Origin: Propionibacteriaceae bacterium
Lineage (GTDB): Bacteria > Actinomycetota > Actinomycetes > Propionibacteriales > Propionibacteriaceae
Length of the DNA stretch: 37,397 nucleotides
Reading direction: 5' to 3'
Assembly: GCA_025965155.1 (NCBI GenBank)
Contig: JAOPXN010000062.1
Coordinates: forward strand, 1-37,397
In this document: one piece after another, positions 14,905-24,277 of the stretch
Layout of the letters: every line of letters begins with the position of its first letter
Numbering within the stretch: position 1 is the first letter of the stretch
The notes under the pieces: generated by a model
The model's input: the letters and a program-made list of their open reading frames with translations, nothing else
Database searches by the model: none
Told to the model about the DNA's origin: nothing
Made by a program: the position numbers and the translations under genes

Positions 14905-16143
14905 TCAGCCTCGGATCTGGCCGGCGCCGGTGACTACGTACTTCGTTGAGGTCATCTCCGGCAGCCCCATCGGGCCGCGGGCGTGCAGCTTCTGCGTGGA
15001 GATGCCAATCTCAGCGCCGAACCCGAACTCGCCACCGTCCACGAAGCGGCTGGAGGCGTTGACCAGGACCGCCGCCGCATCCACCTCGGCCACGAACCGC
15101 TGTGCCGAAGTCTGCGACTCCGTGATGATCGTCTCGCTGTGCCCGGTCGAGTAGGTCCGGATGTGCGCCAGCGCCTCGTCCAGAGACTCCACCACCGCCG
15201 CCGCGAGATCAAGCGACAGATACTCCTCGGCGAAGTCGGCCTCCTCGGCGGGGACCACGTCGCCGAAGCCGGCGATCCGAGCGTCCCCATGGACCGTGAC
15301 CCCGACCGCGCCGAGCGCTTGCAACGCTCGCGGGACGAACGAGTCGGCGATATCGGCGTGGACAAGAAGCGTCTCAACGGCGTTGCAGACCGACGGCCGC
15401 TGGACCTTGGCGTTGAGCAGGATGTCCAGGGCCATGTCCTGGTCGGCCCCGGCGTCCACGAAGAGATGGCAGTTGCCCACTCCGGTCTCGATCACCGGTA
15501 CCTGGCTACCGCGGACCACGGCGTCGATCAGTCCTGCCCCACCCCGCGGAATCAGTACGTCCACCAGCCCGCGGGCTGCCATCAGCTCGGCTGTCACTTC
15601 CCGCGGACCGCCGACCAGCTGTACGGCATCCGCGGGCAGGTCGGCGTCGTGCAACCCGCTCCGCAAAGCCTGGATGATCGCCGCGTTCGAGTCGGCGGCC
15701 GACGACGAGCCGCGGAGCAGCGCCGCATTCCCGGACTTCAGACAGATCCCTGCTGCGTCGGCCGTGACATTGGGCCGCGCCTCGTAGATGATGCCGACCA
15801 CGCCGAACGGCACGCGCACCTGCCGTACCTGGACCCCGTTGGCGTTGGTCCAACCCCGCACCACGTCGCCTACGGGGTCGGGCAGCCCGGCGAGGGCACG
15901 GAGTCCGTCCACCATGCCGGCCACCCGGTCCGGGGTGAGCCGGAGCCTGTCGACCAACGCGGAGCCGGTGCCCGCCCCTGCGGCTCGGGCCACATCGGAC
16001 TCGTTGGCCTGCAGCACCTCGGTCTCAGCTTTGGCCAGGGCGTCGGCCATGGCGTGCAGCGCAGCATCTTTCGCGGCACGGGTGGCGCGGGCCACTACCA
16101 GGGACGCGTCCCGGGCACGGAGGGCTTGGTCGTGAACAGTCAC
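14905..16143 (-). CDS. proA: Gamma-glutamyl phosphate reductase (glutamate-5-semialdehyde dehydrogenase)
   Basis: This is the second enzyme of proline synthesis, reducing glutamyl-5-phosphate with NADPH. The 412-residue length is normal. Visible motifs are [17 protein letters not shown], the helix [16 protein letters not shown], the catalytic Cys in [15 protein letters not shown], and the end motif [15 protein letters not shown]. Its GTG start lies 10 bases after the VOC gene, and a candidate -10 box (TAGATT) overlaps the VOC stop codon. The usual partner proB is not adjacent but lies about 10.7 kb away on the same strand. Confidence 0.96.
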   Translation of the reverse strand: MTVHDQALRARDASLVVARATRAAKDAALHAMADALAKAETEVLQANESDVARAAGAGTGSALVDRLRLTPDRVAGMVDGLRALAGLPDPVGDVVRGWTNANGVQVRQVRVPFGVVGIIYEARPNVTADAAGICLKSGNAALLRGSSSAADSNAAIIQALRSGLHDADLPADAVQLVGGPREVTAELMAARGLVDVLIPRGGAGLIDAVVRGSQVPVIETGVGNCHLFVDAGADQDMALDILLNAKVQRPSVCNAVETLLVHADIADSFVPRALQALGAVGVTVHGDARIAGFGDVVPAEEADFAEEYLSLDLAAAVVESLDEALAHIRTYSTGHSETIITESQTSAQRFVAEVDAAAVLVNASSRFVDGGEFGFGAEIGISTQKLHARGPMGLPEMTSTKYVVTGAGQIRG

Positions 16144-16149
16144 GACCCA

Positions 16150-16155
16150 AATCTA
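16150..16155 (-). promoter_or_regulatory. Candidate -10 box TAGATT of proA, overlapping VOC stop codon
   Basis: The minus strand reads GAC-TAG-ATT-TGGGTC-GTG. The TAG is the VOC stop, TAGATT fits a -10, and six bases separate it from the proA GTG. This allows leaderless proA transcripts in addition to VOC read-through. Confidence 0.35.
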
Positions 16156-16536
16156 GTCCTCAGTCGTGGCGCCCGAACTGTGGTGCACAGCCTCGACGTT
16201 ATTGCCGTCCGGGTCGCGGACGAAGGCCCCGTAGTAGCCGGGGTGGTACTCCGGCCACAGTCGCGGTTCGTGCAGCGACTCGGCCCCCAGCCGAAGCGCT
16301 GCGGCGTAGAACTCCTGGACCGCTTCGCGGCTGCCCGCAGAGAAGGCGAAGTGACCCTGGCGGTTGGGTCCGGCGTCCGTGGCAGCACCGAGCCAGAAGA
16401 CCGGGAACTCATTGCCGTAGCCGACGGCCTCGCCGAAATCCATCAGGCTCCGGTAGCCGAGCGTTCCCAGCGTCGCGTCGTAAAAAGCGCGACTACGTGC
16501 CAGGTCATCACACTGAATGCCGACATGATCGATCAT
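16153..16536 (-). CDS. VOC (glyoxalase/dioxygenase-fold) family protein
   Basis: This 127-residue protein has paired beta-alpha-beta-beta-beta modules. It begins IDHVGIQCDDLARSRAFYDA with the metal-ligand His at residue 3. A middle strand reads GHFAFSAGSREAVQEFYAAA, also with a His. It ends with YHPGYYGAFVRDPDGNNVEA, which contains the final Glu ligand. The family includes glyoxalase I, dioxygenases and resistance proteins; the substrate here is unknown. It lies directly before proA on the same strand, but functional linkage is not implied. A tandem repeat sits immediately upstream of its start. Confidence 0.88.
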   Translation of the reverse strand: MIDHVGIQCDDLARSRAFYDATLGTLGYRSLMDFGEAVGYGNEFPVFWLGAATDAGPNRQGHFAFSAGSREAVQEFYAAALRLGAESLHEPRLWPEYHPGYYGAFVRDPDGNNVEAVHHSSGATTED

Positions 16537-16543
16537 GGTTCAT

Positions 16544-16587
16544 GCTTGCACGAAGTGCCCGGGGTTGGCTTGCACGAAGTGCCCGGG
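16544..16587. repeat. Tandem direct repeat, 24-base period
   Basis: GCTTGCACGAAGTGCCCGGG occurs at 16544 and again at 16568, a 24-base period. Each copy has the small dyad GCAC-GAA-GTGC. A degenerate third relative (GAACTGCAAGAAGTTGAAC) lies at about 16605-16623. Read on the minus strand, the copies would encode NPGHFVQA twice, but no gene covers them. The block fills the 89 bases between the PQ-loop gene and the VOC start. Confidence 0.75.
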
Positions 16588-16625
16588 ATTTGAGCCCCGG
16601 ATTTGAACTGCAAGAAGTTGAACGA

Positions 16626-17237
16626 TCAGGCGTACATCATGGCCAGGCGGGCACGGACAACGCCGCGACGACGCAGCAGCGCCCAGACCATGTTGGTGGT
16701 CATCATCGCGCCCAGCGCGGAGGCGCACATGGTGACCGAGATCTCGCTGGCCAGCATGGACCAGCCGAACCACAAGCACTGATTGAAGACGTTCATGATC
16801 AGGAACGGCAGCGAGACGCCGCGGATGTTCGGCGCCACCACTAGATCGTGCAGCTGCGCCAACTGGGAGAACGCTGACGGGAGGAAGGCCGCGATGGCGA
16901 ACGGCACCGGGCCGAGGGTCAGATCGATACCCAGGGTGACTAAACCCAGCAGAAGTCCCGGTCCGAAGAGGCTCAGCAGCGGTACGCCGCGGTCGCGGCG
17001 CATCTGCAGCAAGATCGTCACGGAGCAGCAGAACATGATCAAGTTCGGCAGCCAGACGTTGGCATGGCCGGTTGCGAACCCGTGGCTGGTCCAGGCGATA
17101 TTGCCGCCGATGGCGAGCTGCCAGCTAATCAGGGAGACGCCCGCAGTGGTACGGGTACGGAGGAGACGGACAACTTGGGGAAGGGCGACACTGGCGCCCC
17201 ATGCAGCAGCGGCCCAGCCCAGGGCTTCGACGAACAC
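16626..17237 (-). CDS. Seven-helix SWEET-like PQ-loop membrane protein
   Basis: The 203-residue protein has two three-helix PQ-loop units joined by one helix. Unit 1 covers residues 4-80: LPQVVRLLRT with the PQ pair at 20-21, TAGVSLISWQ, then Asn46 and Trp49 in GGNIAWTSHGF. Helix 4 is about 88-106. Unit 2 is about 110-188: SQLAQLHDLV, IRGVSLPFLIMNVFNQCLWF and a final helix. Typical bacterial SemiSWEETs have one unit of about 90 residues, so the 3+1+3 plan resembles eukaryotic SWEET sugar carriers. The substrate is unknown. Start is GTG at 17237 without a clear SD. Confidence 0.7.
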   Translation of the reverse strand: MFVEALGWAAAAWGASVALPQVVRLLRTRTTAGVSLISWQLAIGGNIAWTSHGFATGHANVWLPNLIMFCCSVTILLQMRRDRGVPLLSLFGPGLLLGLVTLGIDLTLGPVPFAIAAFLPSAFSQLAQLHDLVVAPNIRGVSLPFLIMNVFNQCLWFGWSMLASEISVTMCASALGAMMTTNMVWALLRRRGVVRARLAMMYA

Positions 17238-17434
17238 AGAGATCTTGCCTTCTGCAGCACCCAGCTGCCGACGATGTAACGGAAGGGAAGTGGGCGGCCG
17301 CTCTGCCGCGATGATTGCCGTCTGGCCGAGATCATCGGGGTCCGGACATGCAGAAGACTACGGTTGACGCACGCCGATGACCAAGTTCATCCGCGCGTTT
17401 CCCGGCGTGTCATGCAGCAGGACGTGATCTTGGT

Positions 17435-17755
17435 TCAGAGAAGGCCCTGAGCCGGCGTTCCGGCTGCGATCGGATCCATCACGATGACCTCGGTCGGAGC
17501 CGCCGTGAGACCGTTCACCCGCTCCCCCAGCTGCCGTACCGGCTCGCCCGCCGAGTGGGCGTCCAGCGCCGCCCGACTGGTCCACTTCTCCAGCATGTAG
17601 ATGTGGTCGTCCGGTGCGTCGTGGATGGCGTACAGCTCACAGCCGTCCTCAGCATGTACGGCGGGAATGGACTCCACCAGCGCCTGCCTGAGCTGGTCCA
17701 GCTTCCCGTCGGCGGCACGGAAGATCGCCACGACTACGACCGGCTTCTCAGCCAT
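17435..17755 (-). CDS. Antibiotic biosynthesis monooxygenase (ABM) fold protein
   Basis: The start is ATG at 17755, with GAGGAG upstream at good spacing. A longer frame runs further upstream, but its sequence is not protein-like. The 106-residue ferredoxin-like fold has VVVVAIFRAADGKLDQLRQA, a central ELYAIHDAPDDHIYMLEKWT and the closing helix LDAHSAGEPVRQLGERV. Members are small dimeric oxygenases or heme-degrading enzymes, often of unknown substrate. It lies between the PQ-loop gene and the divergent AAA+ ATPase, with no pathway context. Confidence 0.88.
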   Translation of the reverse strand: MAEKPVVVVAIFRAADGKLDQLRQALVESIPAVHAEDGCELYAIHDAPDDHIYMLEKWTSRAALDAHSAGEPVRQLGERVNGLTAAPTEVIVMDPIAAGTPAQGLL

Positions 17756-17945
17756 TGCACGCTCCTCGCTTTGGTGGGGACCAAACCTTACCGGCTGCAC
17801 CACCCGCCGGCTCCAGCCCCCTCCCTGGGTGTCTCGATATCCATAACGTCTCGATTCAGCCCGCCACGTGCCTCGATTCAGCTCAGTAATTAACGACTTG
17901 CGGCTGGAGATGCGAGGATAGGGCAACGTCGTTCGGGGGGATGAG

Positions 17946-20003
17946 GTGGTTTTGTCCAGGTTAGTGTTGCCAGATCATCTGGCGGTGCTGATGTCGGGTC
18001 GCCCGTACATCGACGTGATCGGGGTTAGCGACCCCTGGCTTGTGCCCCCAGGATGGTGGGAACACACCCACCGCCGGGTCCGTGAGCTCATCGAGGACCC
18101 TCGCGCCGGGTCAACTCAGCATTGGACCAGCTGGCCGGAGAACACCCCGGACACCGCGCCGTTCATGCAGAACATTGCCATGGCGCTGGGTGGCTATGTC
18201 ACCATTTTCGCTGGCGAGTTCGCCCAATTCCCAGAGCAGCTGGTTGACCGCTACCTCGCACCGAGCCAGCGGCGGGAGCCGATGGTCGCCCGCAACTGGT
18301 ACATGACTGACTCGGAGTGGCCGCTGTTCCTGCTCCGCTACGCCGGGCATGATCCGGAAGCGCGTCGCGGAGCGCTGGAGCTGTCCAGGGACTGCGTCCA
18401 TTTTCTGGCCGAGGTGGAGCCGCTACGGATCCGAGCCCAGGCGCTGCTGCGAGTCTACGATCGGGTGCTGGAAACGCCGGAGCTGCTGGCATTCCACCTG
18501 CACGCCAACTATCCCGAGATCGCTCGGAAGTGGCGCCAGCATCTGCTCACCGAGACCGAGCTCGCGGTGCTCCCAGAGATTGGTGGCTGGGTCGCCGCCC
18601 TTGCCTGGTCCTACCAGGGTCTGGCCGCCGCCCATGCGCACATCGTCCCGTTCACGCCCCGCGCCGAGACGTTGCCTGAGGTGGTCGCCTCGATGGCCCT
18701 GGCGGACAAAGTGGACACGCTCCCGGCCACGTTGGCGGTCGCGGTCGGTGAGCGGGCGTTCGCCGAGATTTCCGTGGCCTTCGACCAACGCCGCGACGAC
18801 TTCGACGCCACCGAGTGGCTCCAGGACAACCGGGGATGGATGGCCCGGGCACTGCTCGCCGGAGAGATCGAGGCCTGCCGGGTCTGGGTCGCCATGGCCG
18901 CGCAGGTGTCCCGGGTGATTGCCGGACTGCCCGGCCCACCGCAGCCGTCCGTCTCCCCGGACACCATTGGCTTCGTCACCGACGTGGAGGAGCTGTTCAC
19001 CGTACGTCGAGCCGTGAACCCGCTGGTGCAGGCCTTCGCCAACCGTGCCGCCGTCCGTAACGTTGATCCGTCCCCGTCCGTCCGGCCGCAGCCGCGCGCG
19101 CTCAGAGCGGACGAGGAGGTGGAGCCGGACGTCGACGTCGATGACGACAGCATCCCGGAGGTGGAGATCGGGGATCCACAGGGAGAGCTGAACGAGCTGA
19201 TCGGGCTGGAGCCGGTCAAGGAGCAGGTGCGCCGACTGGTTGCCGAGGCCAAGGCTGACCAGCTACGCCGGGCGGCCGGGATGCCGCAGAGCGACCGGTC
19301 CCGACACATGGTCTTCGTCGGCAACCCGGGCACAGCCAAGACCACCATCGCCCGCCTGCTGGCCCGGATCTACGCCCAGCTCGGCACCCTGTCCAATGGA
19401 CATCTGGTGGAGGCGAGTCGGGTCGACCTGGTCGGTCAGTACATCGGTCAGACGGCGCCCAAGGTCCGCAAGATCTTCGACAAGGCCTCCGGTGGAGTCT
19501 TGTTCATCGACGAGGCGTACGCGCTGATACCCGCCGACTCCAACCGCGACTTCGGTGTCGAGGCAGTTGCCACGCTGCTCAAGCTGATGGAGGACCGCCG
19601 CGACGAGGTGGTGGTGATCGTGGCTGGCTATCCGGCAGAGATGCGCCGCTTCCTCGAGTCCAACCCAGGACTGGCGTCACGCTTCCCCAAGACGCTGAGC
19701 TTCGAAGACTACGACGACGCCGACCTGATCGCCATCTTCCGGCTGATGGCGTCCCAGCAGGGGTTCGTGCTGGGCGCAGGGGTCGAGCACGCGCTCACCG
19801 ATCTGATCCCGCACCCGCACCCGCCCGGGTTCGGCAACGGCCGTTTCGTCCGCAACGTGCTGGAGGAGACAGCCTCGATCCAGGCCAGCCGCATCGTCGG
19901 ACTCGAGGACCCGACCGTGGATGACGTCCGCAGCCTGCTGGTCGGCGACGTACCCACCGAACCGCCGCCTGATCATCCCAAACTTCAAGGAATGTACCTG
20001 TAG
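17946..20003 (+). CDS. CbbX/EccA-like AAA+ ATPase with unrecognised 380-residue N-terminal domain
   Basis: The product has 685 residues from GTG 17946, with a G-rich SD-like run just before. Residues about 415-685 form a CbxX/CfqX-type AAA+ module. It has LIGLEPVKEQVRRLVAEAKA, Walker A GNPGTAKTT (about 458), pore loop VGQYIGQTAPKVR, Walker B VLFIDEAYAL (about 517), and the arginine finger region NPGLASRFPKT (about 572). The N-terminal half is helical and Trp/Leu-rich; I do not recognise it. It is followed by an acidic linker (DEEVEPDVDVDDD). EccA of type VII secretion has a TPR half in this place, but no ESX genes are nearby. It stands alone, divergent from ABM and convergent with the peptide importer. 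Confidence 0.85.
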   Translation: MVLSRLVLPDHLAVLMSGRPYIDVIGVSDPWLVPPGWWEHTHRRVRELIEDPRAGSTQHWTSWPENTPDTAPFMQNIAMALGGYVTIFAGEFAQFPEQLVDRYLAPSQRREPMVARNWYMTDSEWPLFLLRYAGHDPEARRGALELSRDCVHFLAEVEPLRIRAQALLRVYDRVLETPELLAFHLHANYPEIARKWRQHLLTETELAVLPEIGGWVAALAWSYQGLAAAHAHIVPFTPRAETLPEVVASMALADKVDTLPATLAVAVGERAFAEISVAFDQRRDDFDATEWLQDNRGWMARALLAGEIEACRVWVAMAAQVSRVIAGLPGPPQPSVSPDTIGFVTDVEELFTVRRAVNPLVQAFANRAAVRNVDPSPSVRPQPRALRADEEVEPDVDVDDDSIPEVEIGDPQGELNELIGLEPVKEQVRRLVAEAKADQLRRAAGMPQSDRSRHMVFVGNPGTAKTTIARLLARIYAQLGTLSNGHLVEASRVDLVGQYIGQTAPKVRKIFDKASGGVLFIDEAYALIPADSNRDFGVEAVATLLKLMEDRRDEVVVIVAGYPAEMRRFLESNPGLASRFPKTLSFEDYDDADLIAIFRLMASQQGFVLGAGVEHALTDLIPHPHPPGFGNGRFVRNVLEETASIQASRIVGLEDPTVDDVRSLLVGDVPTEPPPDHPKLQGMYL

Positions 20004-20071
20004 CGGGTCACACTAGAGTCGGCGGGAGCGCGCCCTCGTTCTGCAGGGTCAAAGAACAGCCCGGTGCTCAC

Positions 20072-21196
20072 TCAGCGCACCGGTTCGATCAAGAGGTCGG
20101 CGTCTCGAACCCGGACCTCACCGCTCAAGATCTCCTCGGCGTAGTGGCAGGCCACCCGCCGCCCCGGCGCGACCTGGGTCAGCTCCCGCAGGGCCGGCTC
20201 ATCGGTGTCGCAGCGGGTCGGCTGCCGGAACGGACACCGGGTATGGAAGCGGCAGCCGCTCGGCGGGTTGGCGGGGCTCGGCAGGTCGCCCTTGAGCAGG
20301 ATCCGCTCCCGCCGGTCCTCCACCACCGGGTCCGGGATCGGGATGGCCGACATCAACGCGATCGTGTACGGGTGCAGCGGCCGCTCGTACAGGGCGTCAC
20401 TTGGCGCCTCCTCCACCAGCCGCCCCAGGTACATCACGCCGATCGTGTCGCTGATGTGCCGGACCACGGCAAGGTCGTGAGCGATCACGATGTAGGTCAG
20501 CCCGAGCAGGTCCTGCAGCCGCTCCAGCAAGTTGATCACCTGCGCCTGAACGGACACGTCCAAGGCGCTGACCGGCTCATCGGCGATCACCAGGTCGGGG
20601 TTCAAGATCATCGCGCGGGCGATGCCGATCCGTTGGCGTTGACCGCCGGAGAACTCGTGCGGGTACTTGGCCAGCGCTGCACGGGGCAGACCGACCAGCT
20701 CCAGCATCGAGACCACCTTGGCCAGGTGGCTGGCGGAAGAGTCTGCTCCGAACTGGGCCCGGTCGGCCACGGCCAACCCGTGCACCCGTAGCGGCTCGAT
20801 CAGCAGGCTCTGCACCGACTGCCGTGGGTTGAGGCTGGCGAGCGGGTCCTGGAAGACCATCTGCATCCGGCGCCGCATCTTGCGCAACGGCTCGGCCTTC
20901 AGCTTCGCAATATCCTCACCGTCGAAGATCACCTCGCCCGCGGTGGGTTCCTCCAGCCGCAGCACCGCCCGACCAAGCGTCGACTTGCCGCAGCCAGACT
21001 CCCCCACCAGCCCGTACGTCTGTCCCTGCGGGATCTCCAGGTCAACTCCATCCACCGCCCGGACGTGCCCGACGGTACGGTCGAACACCAGACCCTGCTT
21101 GATCGGGAAATGCACCTCGAGGCCTCGGACCGACAACAGTGACCGAACGGGCCCAGCTGCGCTGTCCAGCGCCGCTGATCTGTCGTGCTCAGCCAT
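20072..21196 (-). CDS. Opp/Dpp-type peptide importer, second ATPase (OppF-like)
   Basis: This 374-residue ATPase begins at ATG 21196, overlapping the stop of the preceding gene by eight bases. Walker A is GESGCGKST, the Q-loop is [12 protein letters not shown], the signature is [14 protein letters not shown], Walker B is [12 protein letters not shown] and the switch His is in [11 protein letters not shown]. The C-terminal [20 protein letters not shown] is the oligopeptide-transporter extension, whose four-cysteine pattern binds an Fe-S cluster in some members. It is the last gene of the A-B-C-D-F operon. Substrate is peptides by family, though nickel or other oligomers cannot be excluded. Confidence 0.93.
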   Translation of the reverse strand: MAEHDRSAALDSAAGPVRSLLSVRGLEVHFPIKQGLVFDRTVGHVRAVDGVDLEIPQGQTYGLVGESGCGKSTLGRAVLRLEEPTAGEVIFDGEDIAKLKAEPLRKMRRRMQMVFQDPLASLNPRQSVQSLLIEPLRVHGLAVADRAQFGADSSASHLAKVVSMLELVGLPRAALAKYPHEFSGGQRQRIGIARAMILNPDLVIADEPVSALDVSVQAQVINLLERLQDLLGLTYIVIAHDLAVVRHISDTIGVMYLGRLVEEAPSDALYERPLHPYTIALMSAIPIPDPVVEDRRERILLKGDLPSPANPPSGCRFHTRCPFRQPTRCDTDEPALRELTQVAPGRRVACHYAEEILSGEVRVRDADLLIEPVR

Positions 21197-22253
21197 GTGG
21201 TTCCTCCTCCGGGGCGGGGTGCACGCAGCGGACCGGATGGTTGACCCGGCCGAGCTGGACCAGCGGCAGGTCGCCAACCACGCACTCGTCGTCGGCATGC
21301 AGGCAGCGTGGCGCGAAGGCGCAGGCCTTGGACCAGGCGATGGTGTCCCGCGGGGTGCCGGGAATCGGTTGGAGTGGTTCACCGCGGGGGGCGTCCAGCC
21401 GGGGAATCGAGTTCAGCAGCCCTTCGGTGTAGCGGTGCCGGGGGTGGGCGAACAGCTCCCGCCTGCCGGCGGCCTCGACGATCCGCCCGGCATACATCAC
21501 GTTCACCGAGTCGCACAGGCCGGCCACCACGCCGAGATCGTGGGTGATCATCACCATCGCCGTCCCCAGATCGTTGACCAGCTCCTTCAGCAGCTCCAGC
21601 ACCTGCGCCTGGATGGTCACGTCCAACGCGGTGGTGGGCTCGTCACAAATCAGCAGCGCGGGCTTGCAGGCCAGCGCGATCGCGATCAGCGCGCGCTGCC
21701 GCATCCCGCCGGAGAGCTGGTGCGGATACTCGCTCAGCCGCCGGCGCGGGTCCGGGATCCCGCACCGCCGGAGCAGGTCCTCGGCCTCCACCCGGGCATC
21801 CTCCCGAGATATGTCCTGGTGCCGGCGGAGCACCTCGGTGACCTGCAGACCCACCGGGATCACGGGATTAAGCGAGCTCATCGGGTCCTGGAACACCATC
21901 GCCAGCTCACTGCCGCGCAGGTCGGCCAGCTGACGCTGCCCCATGGTCAGCAGGTTCTCGCCGCGGTAGAGCACCTCACCGGTGACCTTCGATCCGCGCT
22001 GCGGCAGCAGACCCATCACCGCCATGGAGGTGACCGACTTGCCGCTGCCGGACTCGCCGACGACGCCGACGATCTCGCCAGGTTTCACGCTGAAGGACAC
22101 ACCGTCCACCGCCGCTGTCGCCGGGCCGCCTCGTCGCTGGAAGGTGACACGCAGGTCCTTGATCTCCAACAGCACCTCGTCCCGGTTCACCGGTCCACGG
22201 CTTCCGCGCCGACCGGTTCTGGTCAGCGTGGCGTCGGTTCGGGTCTCGGTCAT
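21189..22253 (-). CDS. Opp/Dpp-type peptide importer, first ATPase (OppD-like)
   Basis: Two ATG codons are possible. GAGGAG abuts the one at 22259 and lies six bases before that at 22253, so I take the latter, giving 354 residues. Motifs are Walker [22 protein letters not shown], signature [14 protein letters not shown], Walker [13 protein letters not shown], switch [10 protein letters not shown], and the oligopeptide C-terminal box [14 protein letters not shown]. It pairs with the OppF-like ATPase to energise the two membrane subunits upstream in the operon. Confidence 0.93.
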   Translation of the reverse strand: MTETRTDATLTRTGRRGSRGPVNRDEVLLEIKDLRVTFQRRGGPATAAVDGVSFSVKPGEIVGVVGESGSGKSVTSMAVMGLLPQRGSKVTGEVLYRGENLLTMGQRQLADLRGSELAMVFQDPMSSLNPVIPVGLQVTEVLRRHQDISREDARVEAEDLLRRCGIPDPRRRLSEYPHQLSGGMRQRALIAIALACKPALLICDEPTTALDVTIQAQVLELLKELVNDLGTAMVMITHDLGVVAGLCDSVNVMYAGRIVEAAGRRELFAHPRHRYTEGLLNSIPRLDAPRGEPLQPIPGTPRDTIAWSKACAFAPRCLHADDECVVGDLPLVQLGRVNHPVRCVHPAPEEEPHG

Positions 22254-22255
22254 GA

Positions 22256-23197
22256 TCATCTCCTCGACTTCGGGTCGAGTGCCTCACGCAGCGCCTCGCC
22301 GAACAAGGTGAAACCGAGCGCGGTGACAGCAATGCACAGTCCCGGCAGCAGCATCAGCTGCGGGTCAGTCTGCAACCGGTCTTGAGCTTTGACCAGCATC
22401 CGACCCCATTCGGCAATCGCCGGGTCGGATGCGCCCAATCCGAGATAGGACAGGGCTGCGACCTCGATGATGGCGGTGGCGAGCGTCAGCGTGGCCTGGA
22501 CGATCACAGGTCCCAGCGAGTTCGGTACGACGTGGCTCATCACGACGGTCCGTCGGCGCAGCCCCAGCGAGAATGACGCGAGCACGTAGTCCTGGCCGCG
22601 TTGGGCCAGCATCGAGCCGCGCAGCAGCCGCGCAAAGACCGGCACCTGCGCAGCCGCGATCGCGATCATGATCGCACCGGGGCGGGGACCCATCACCGCA
22701 GCGACGCTGACGGCGAGCAGCAGCGACGGGATAGACAACATGATGTCCACCAACCGCATCACGAATGTGTCCACCCTGCCGCCGAAAGCGCCGGCCACCC
22801 CGCCGAGCAAGGCGCCGCCGAGCAGACCGATGGCGGTCGATACCACACCGATGATCAAGGACTGGCGGGCACCGTAGATCAGCTGGGTGAGCAGGTCGGA
22901 GCCGAACGGGTCAAGACCCAGCGGGTGGCCGGGGGACGGCCCGGGAACGTCGCTGGGGGTGACTTGGTCGATCCACTGGCTCTTGGCGGGTTCGTACGGG
23001 GCCAGCAGCGGCGCGAAGATCGCCACGAGAACGAAGGCGAGCACGATCAGGGTGCCGATGATGGCGGCGGGGTTGCGCGACAGTCGCTCGAAGGCGCCGC
23101 GCCACAGGCTGGTGCCCTGCTCGTCTGACATGCCGTCACCCATCAGGGCGGACAGCGACGCCGGACGGGCGGACTGGGCTGGGTCGAGAGCGGTCAT
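22256..23197 (-). CDS. Opp/Dpp-type peptide importer, permease (OppC-like)
   Basis: The 313-residue membrane protein has a cytoplasmic N-tail, a first helix IIGTLIVLAFVLVAIFAPLL, and then the periplasmic stretch HPLGLDPFGSDLLTQLIYGA typical of OppC/DppC. Helices include SLIIGVVSTAIGLLGGALLG. The EAA-loop region is GQDYVLASFSLGLRRRTVVM followed by SHVVPNS, the contact site for the ATPases. It starts seven bases after the OppB-like gene ends. The stop lies two bases before the OppD-like start. Confidence 0.93.
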   Translation of the reverse strand: MTALDPAQSARPASLSALMGDGMSDEQGTSLWRGAFERLSRNPAAIIGTLIVLAFVLVAIFAPLLAPYEPAKSQWIDQVTPSDVPGPSPGHPLGLDPFGSDLLTQLIYGARQSLIIGVVSTAIGLLGGALLGGVAGAFGGRVDTFVMRLVDIMLSIPSLLLAVSVAAVMGPRPGAIMIAIAAAQVPVFARLLRGSMLAQRGQDYVLASFSLGLRRRTVVMSHVVPNSLGPVIVQATLTLATAIIEVAALSYLGLGASDPAIAEWGRMLVKAQDRLQTDPQLMLLPGLCIAVTALGFTLFGEALREALDPKSRR

Positions 23198-23204
23198 GGC
23201 AACC

Positions 23205-24251
23205 TCACTTGGTCCGCAGACGTGGGTCGATCACGCCGTACAACAGATCCACCACAAGGTTGACCAAGGCGTACACCAGCGCAATGAACAAGATGAAGCC
23301 TTGCAGTACGGCGAAGTCCAGTCCGCTGATCGCATCGAACAGGTAGGACCCGATGCCGTTGAAAGCGAACACCGACTCCGTCAGCACGGCACCGGACAGC
23401 AATGCGCCGGTCTGCAGACCAATCACCGTCACGACTGGCAGCATGGCGTTGCGGAGGACGTGCCGACGGGTGATCAGGGAAGGCGCCAGCCCCTTGGCGG
23501 CCGCGGTGCGCACGTAGTCCTCGTTCAGGACGTCGATCACCGACGCACGCGTCATCCGGACGATGATTGCCAACGGGATTGAACCGAGCGCAATGGCCGG
23601 CAGGATCAGGTGGATCAACGCGTCCCAGGCTGCGTCCCATTCCCGCGTCAGCAGACCGTCCAGGACGTAGAAGTTGGTGACGTGCGTGGCGTCGATCCTC
23701 GGGTCCTGACGCCCCGACGATGGCAGGAAGGCCAGATCCGCCAACGAGAACCCGAACACCTGCCCCGGTAGCCCGATGGCGAAGACGATCTTGAGCAGGT
23801 ACGCCAGCACGAACACCGGCACCACCACACCGAGCAGCGAGCCGCTGACGGCGATGGTGTCGAGCAATCCCCCGGCACGCTTGGCAGCGAAGTACCCCAC
23901 CGGGATGCCCACCGTGATCGCGAAGATCATGGCGGCGACGGCGAGCTCGACGGTGGCCGGGAACCGGTCCAGGAAGGTCCCGAGCACCGGCTCGCCGGTC
24001 CGCGGCGACGACCCGAAGTCACCATGCAGCAGCCGGCCCGTGTACGTCAGATACTGCTGGAGCAGCGGCTGGTCGAACCCGTAGGTGGCGTTCACCTGGG
24101 CGATCGACGCCGGCGTGGCCTTCTCACCGAGCAGCGCCCGCGCCGGGTCACCCGGAAGTGCGCGCAGCCACGCGAACAACAGCACGCTCAGACCGAAGAG
24201 CACCGGCACCATCAACAGAATCCGACGTACCGCGAATCTCAGCATCGACAC
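23205..24251 (-). CDS. Opp/Dpp-type peptide importer, permease (OppB-like)
   Basis: The 348-residue permease opens with MLRFAVRRILLMVPVLFGLS, the family hallmark. It continues with LPGDPARALLGEKAT and a large loop containing FGSSPRTGEPVLGTFLDRFP. The EAA-type loop is LNEDYVRTAAAKGLAPSLIT followed by RRHVLRNAMLPVVTVIG. A roughly 65-residue insertion near the middle (from GQVFGFSLADLAFLPSS to LLTREWDAAWD) is longer than in the E. coli protein but common in actinobacterial DppB-like subunits. A strong stem-loop separates it from the upstream binding-protein gene. Confidence 0.93.
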   Translation of the reverse strand: MSMLRFAVRRILLMVPVLFGLSVLLFAWLRALPGDPARALLGEKATPASIAQVNATYGFDQPLLQQYLTYTGRLLHGDFGSSPRTGEPVLGTFLDRFPATVELAVAAMIFAITVGIPVGYFAAKRAGGLLDTIAVSGSLLGVVVPVFVLAYLLKIVFAIGLPGQVFGFSLADLAFLPSSGRQDPRIDATHVTNFYVLDGLLTREWDAAWDALIHLILPAIALGSIPLAIIVRMTRASVIDVLNEDYVRTAAAKGLAPSLITRRHVLRNAMLPVVTVIGLQTGALLSGAVLTESVFAFNGIGSYLFDAISGLDFAVLQGFILFIALVYALVNLVVDLLYGVIDPRLRTK

Positions 24252-24277
24252 CTCCCCGACTCAGCGGAGCGAACGCC

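Noticed and set aside
14983-16593. 536-codon plus-strand frame opposite proA and the VOC gene
   Set aside because: proA is unmistakable on the other strand; this is a GC-driven open antisense frame.
16544-16623. Tandem repeat as a CRISPR array
   Set aside because: The units are directly adjacent with no unique spacers, and no cas gene is present.
16540-16779. Minus-strand frame ending in NPGHFVQA repeats as a gene
   Set aside because: It overlaps the PQ-loop gene in another frame and has no start signal; the repeat is better seen as intergenic DNA.
20058-20080. CCGGTGC/GCACCGG dyad between the AAA+ and OppF-like genes as bidirectional terminator
   Set aside because: Only seven pairs with a nine-base loop, overlapping the OppF-like stop region and without a T-run. 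It is too weak to list.
20667-22385. 572-codon plus-strand frame opposite the importer ATPases
   Set aside because: It covers two well-defined ATPases read the other way and has no domain of its own.
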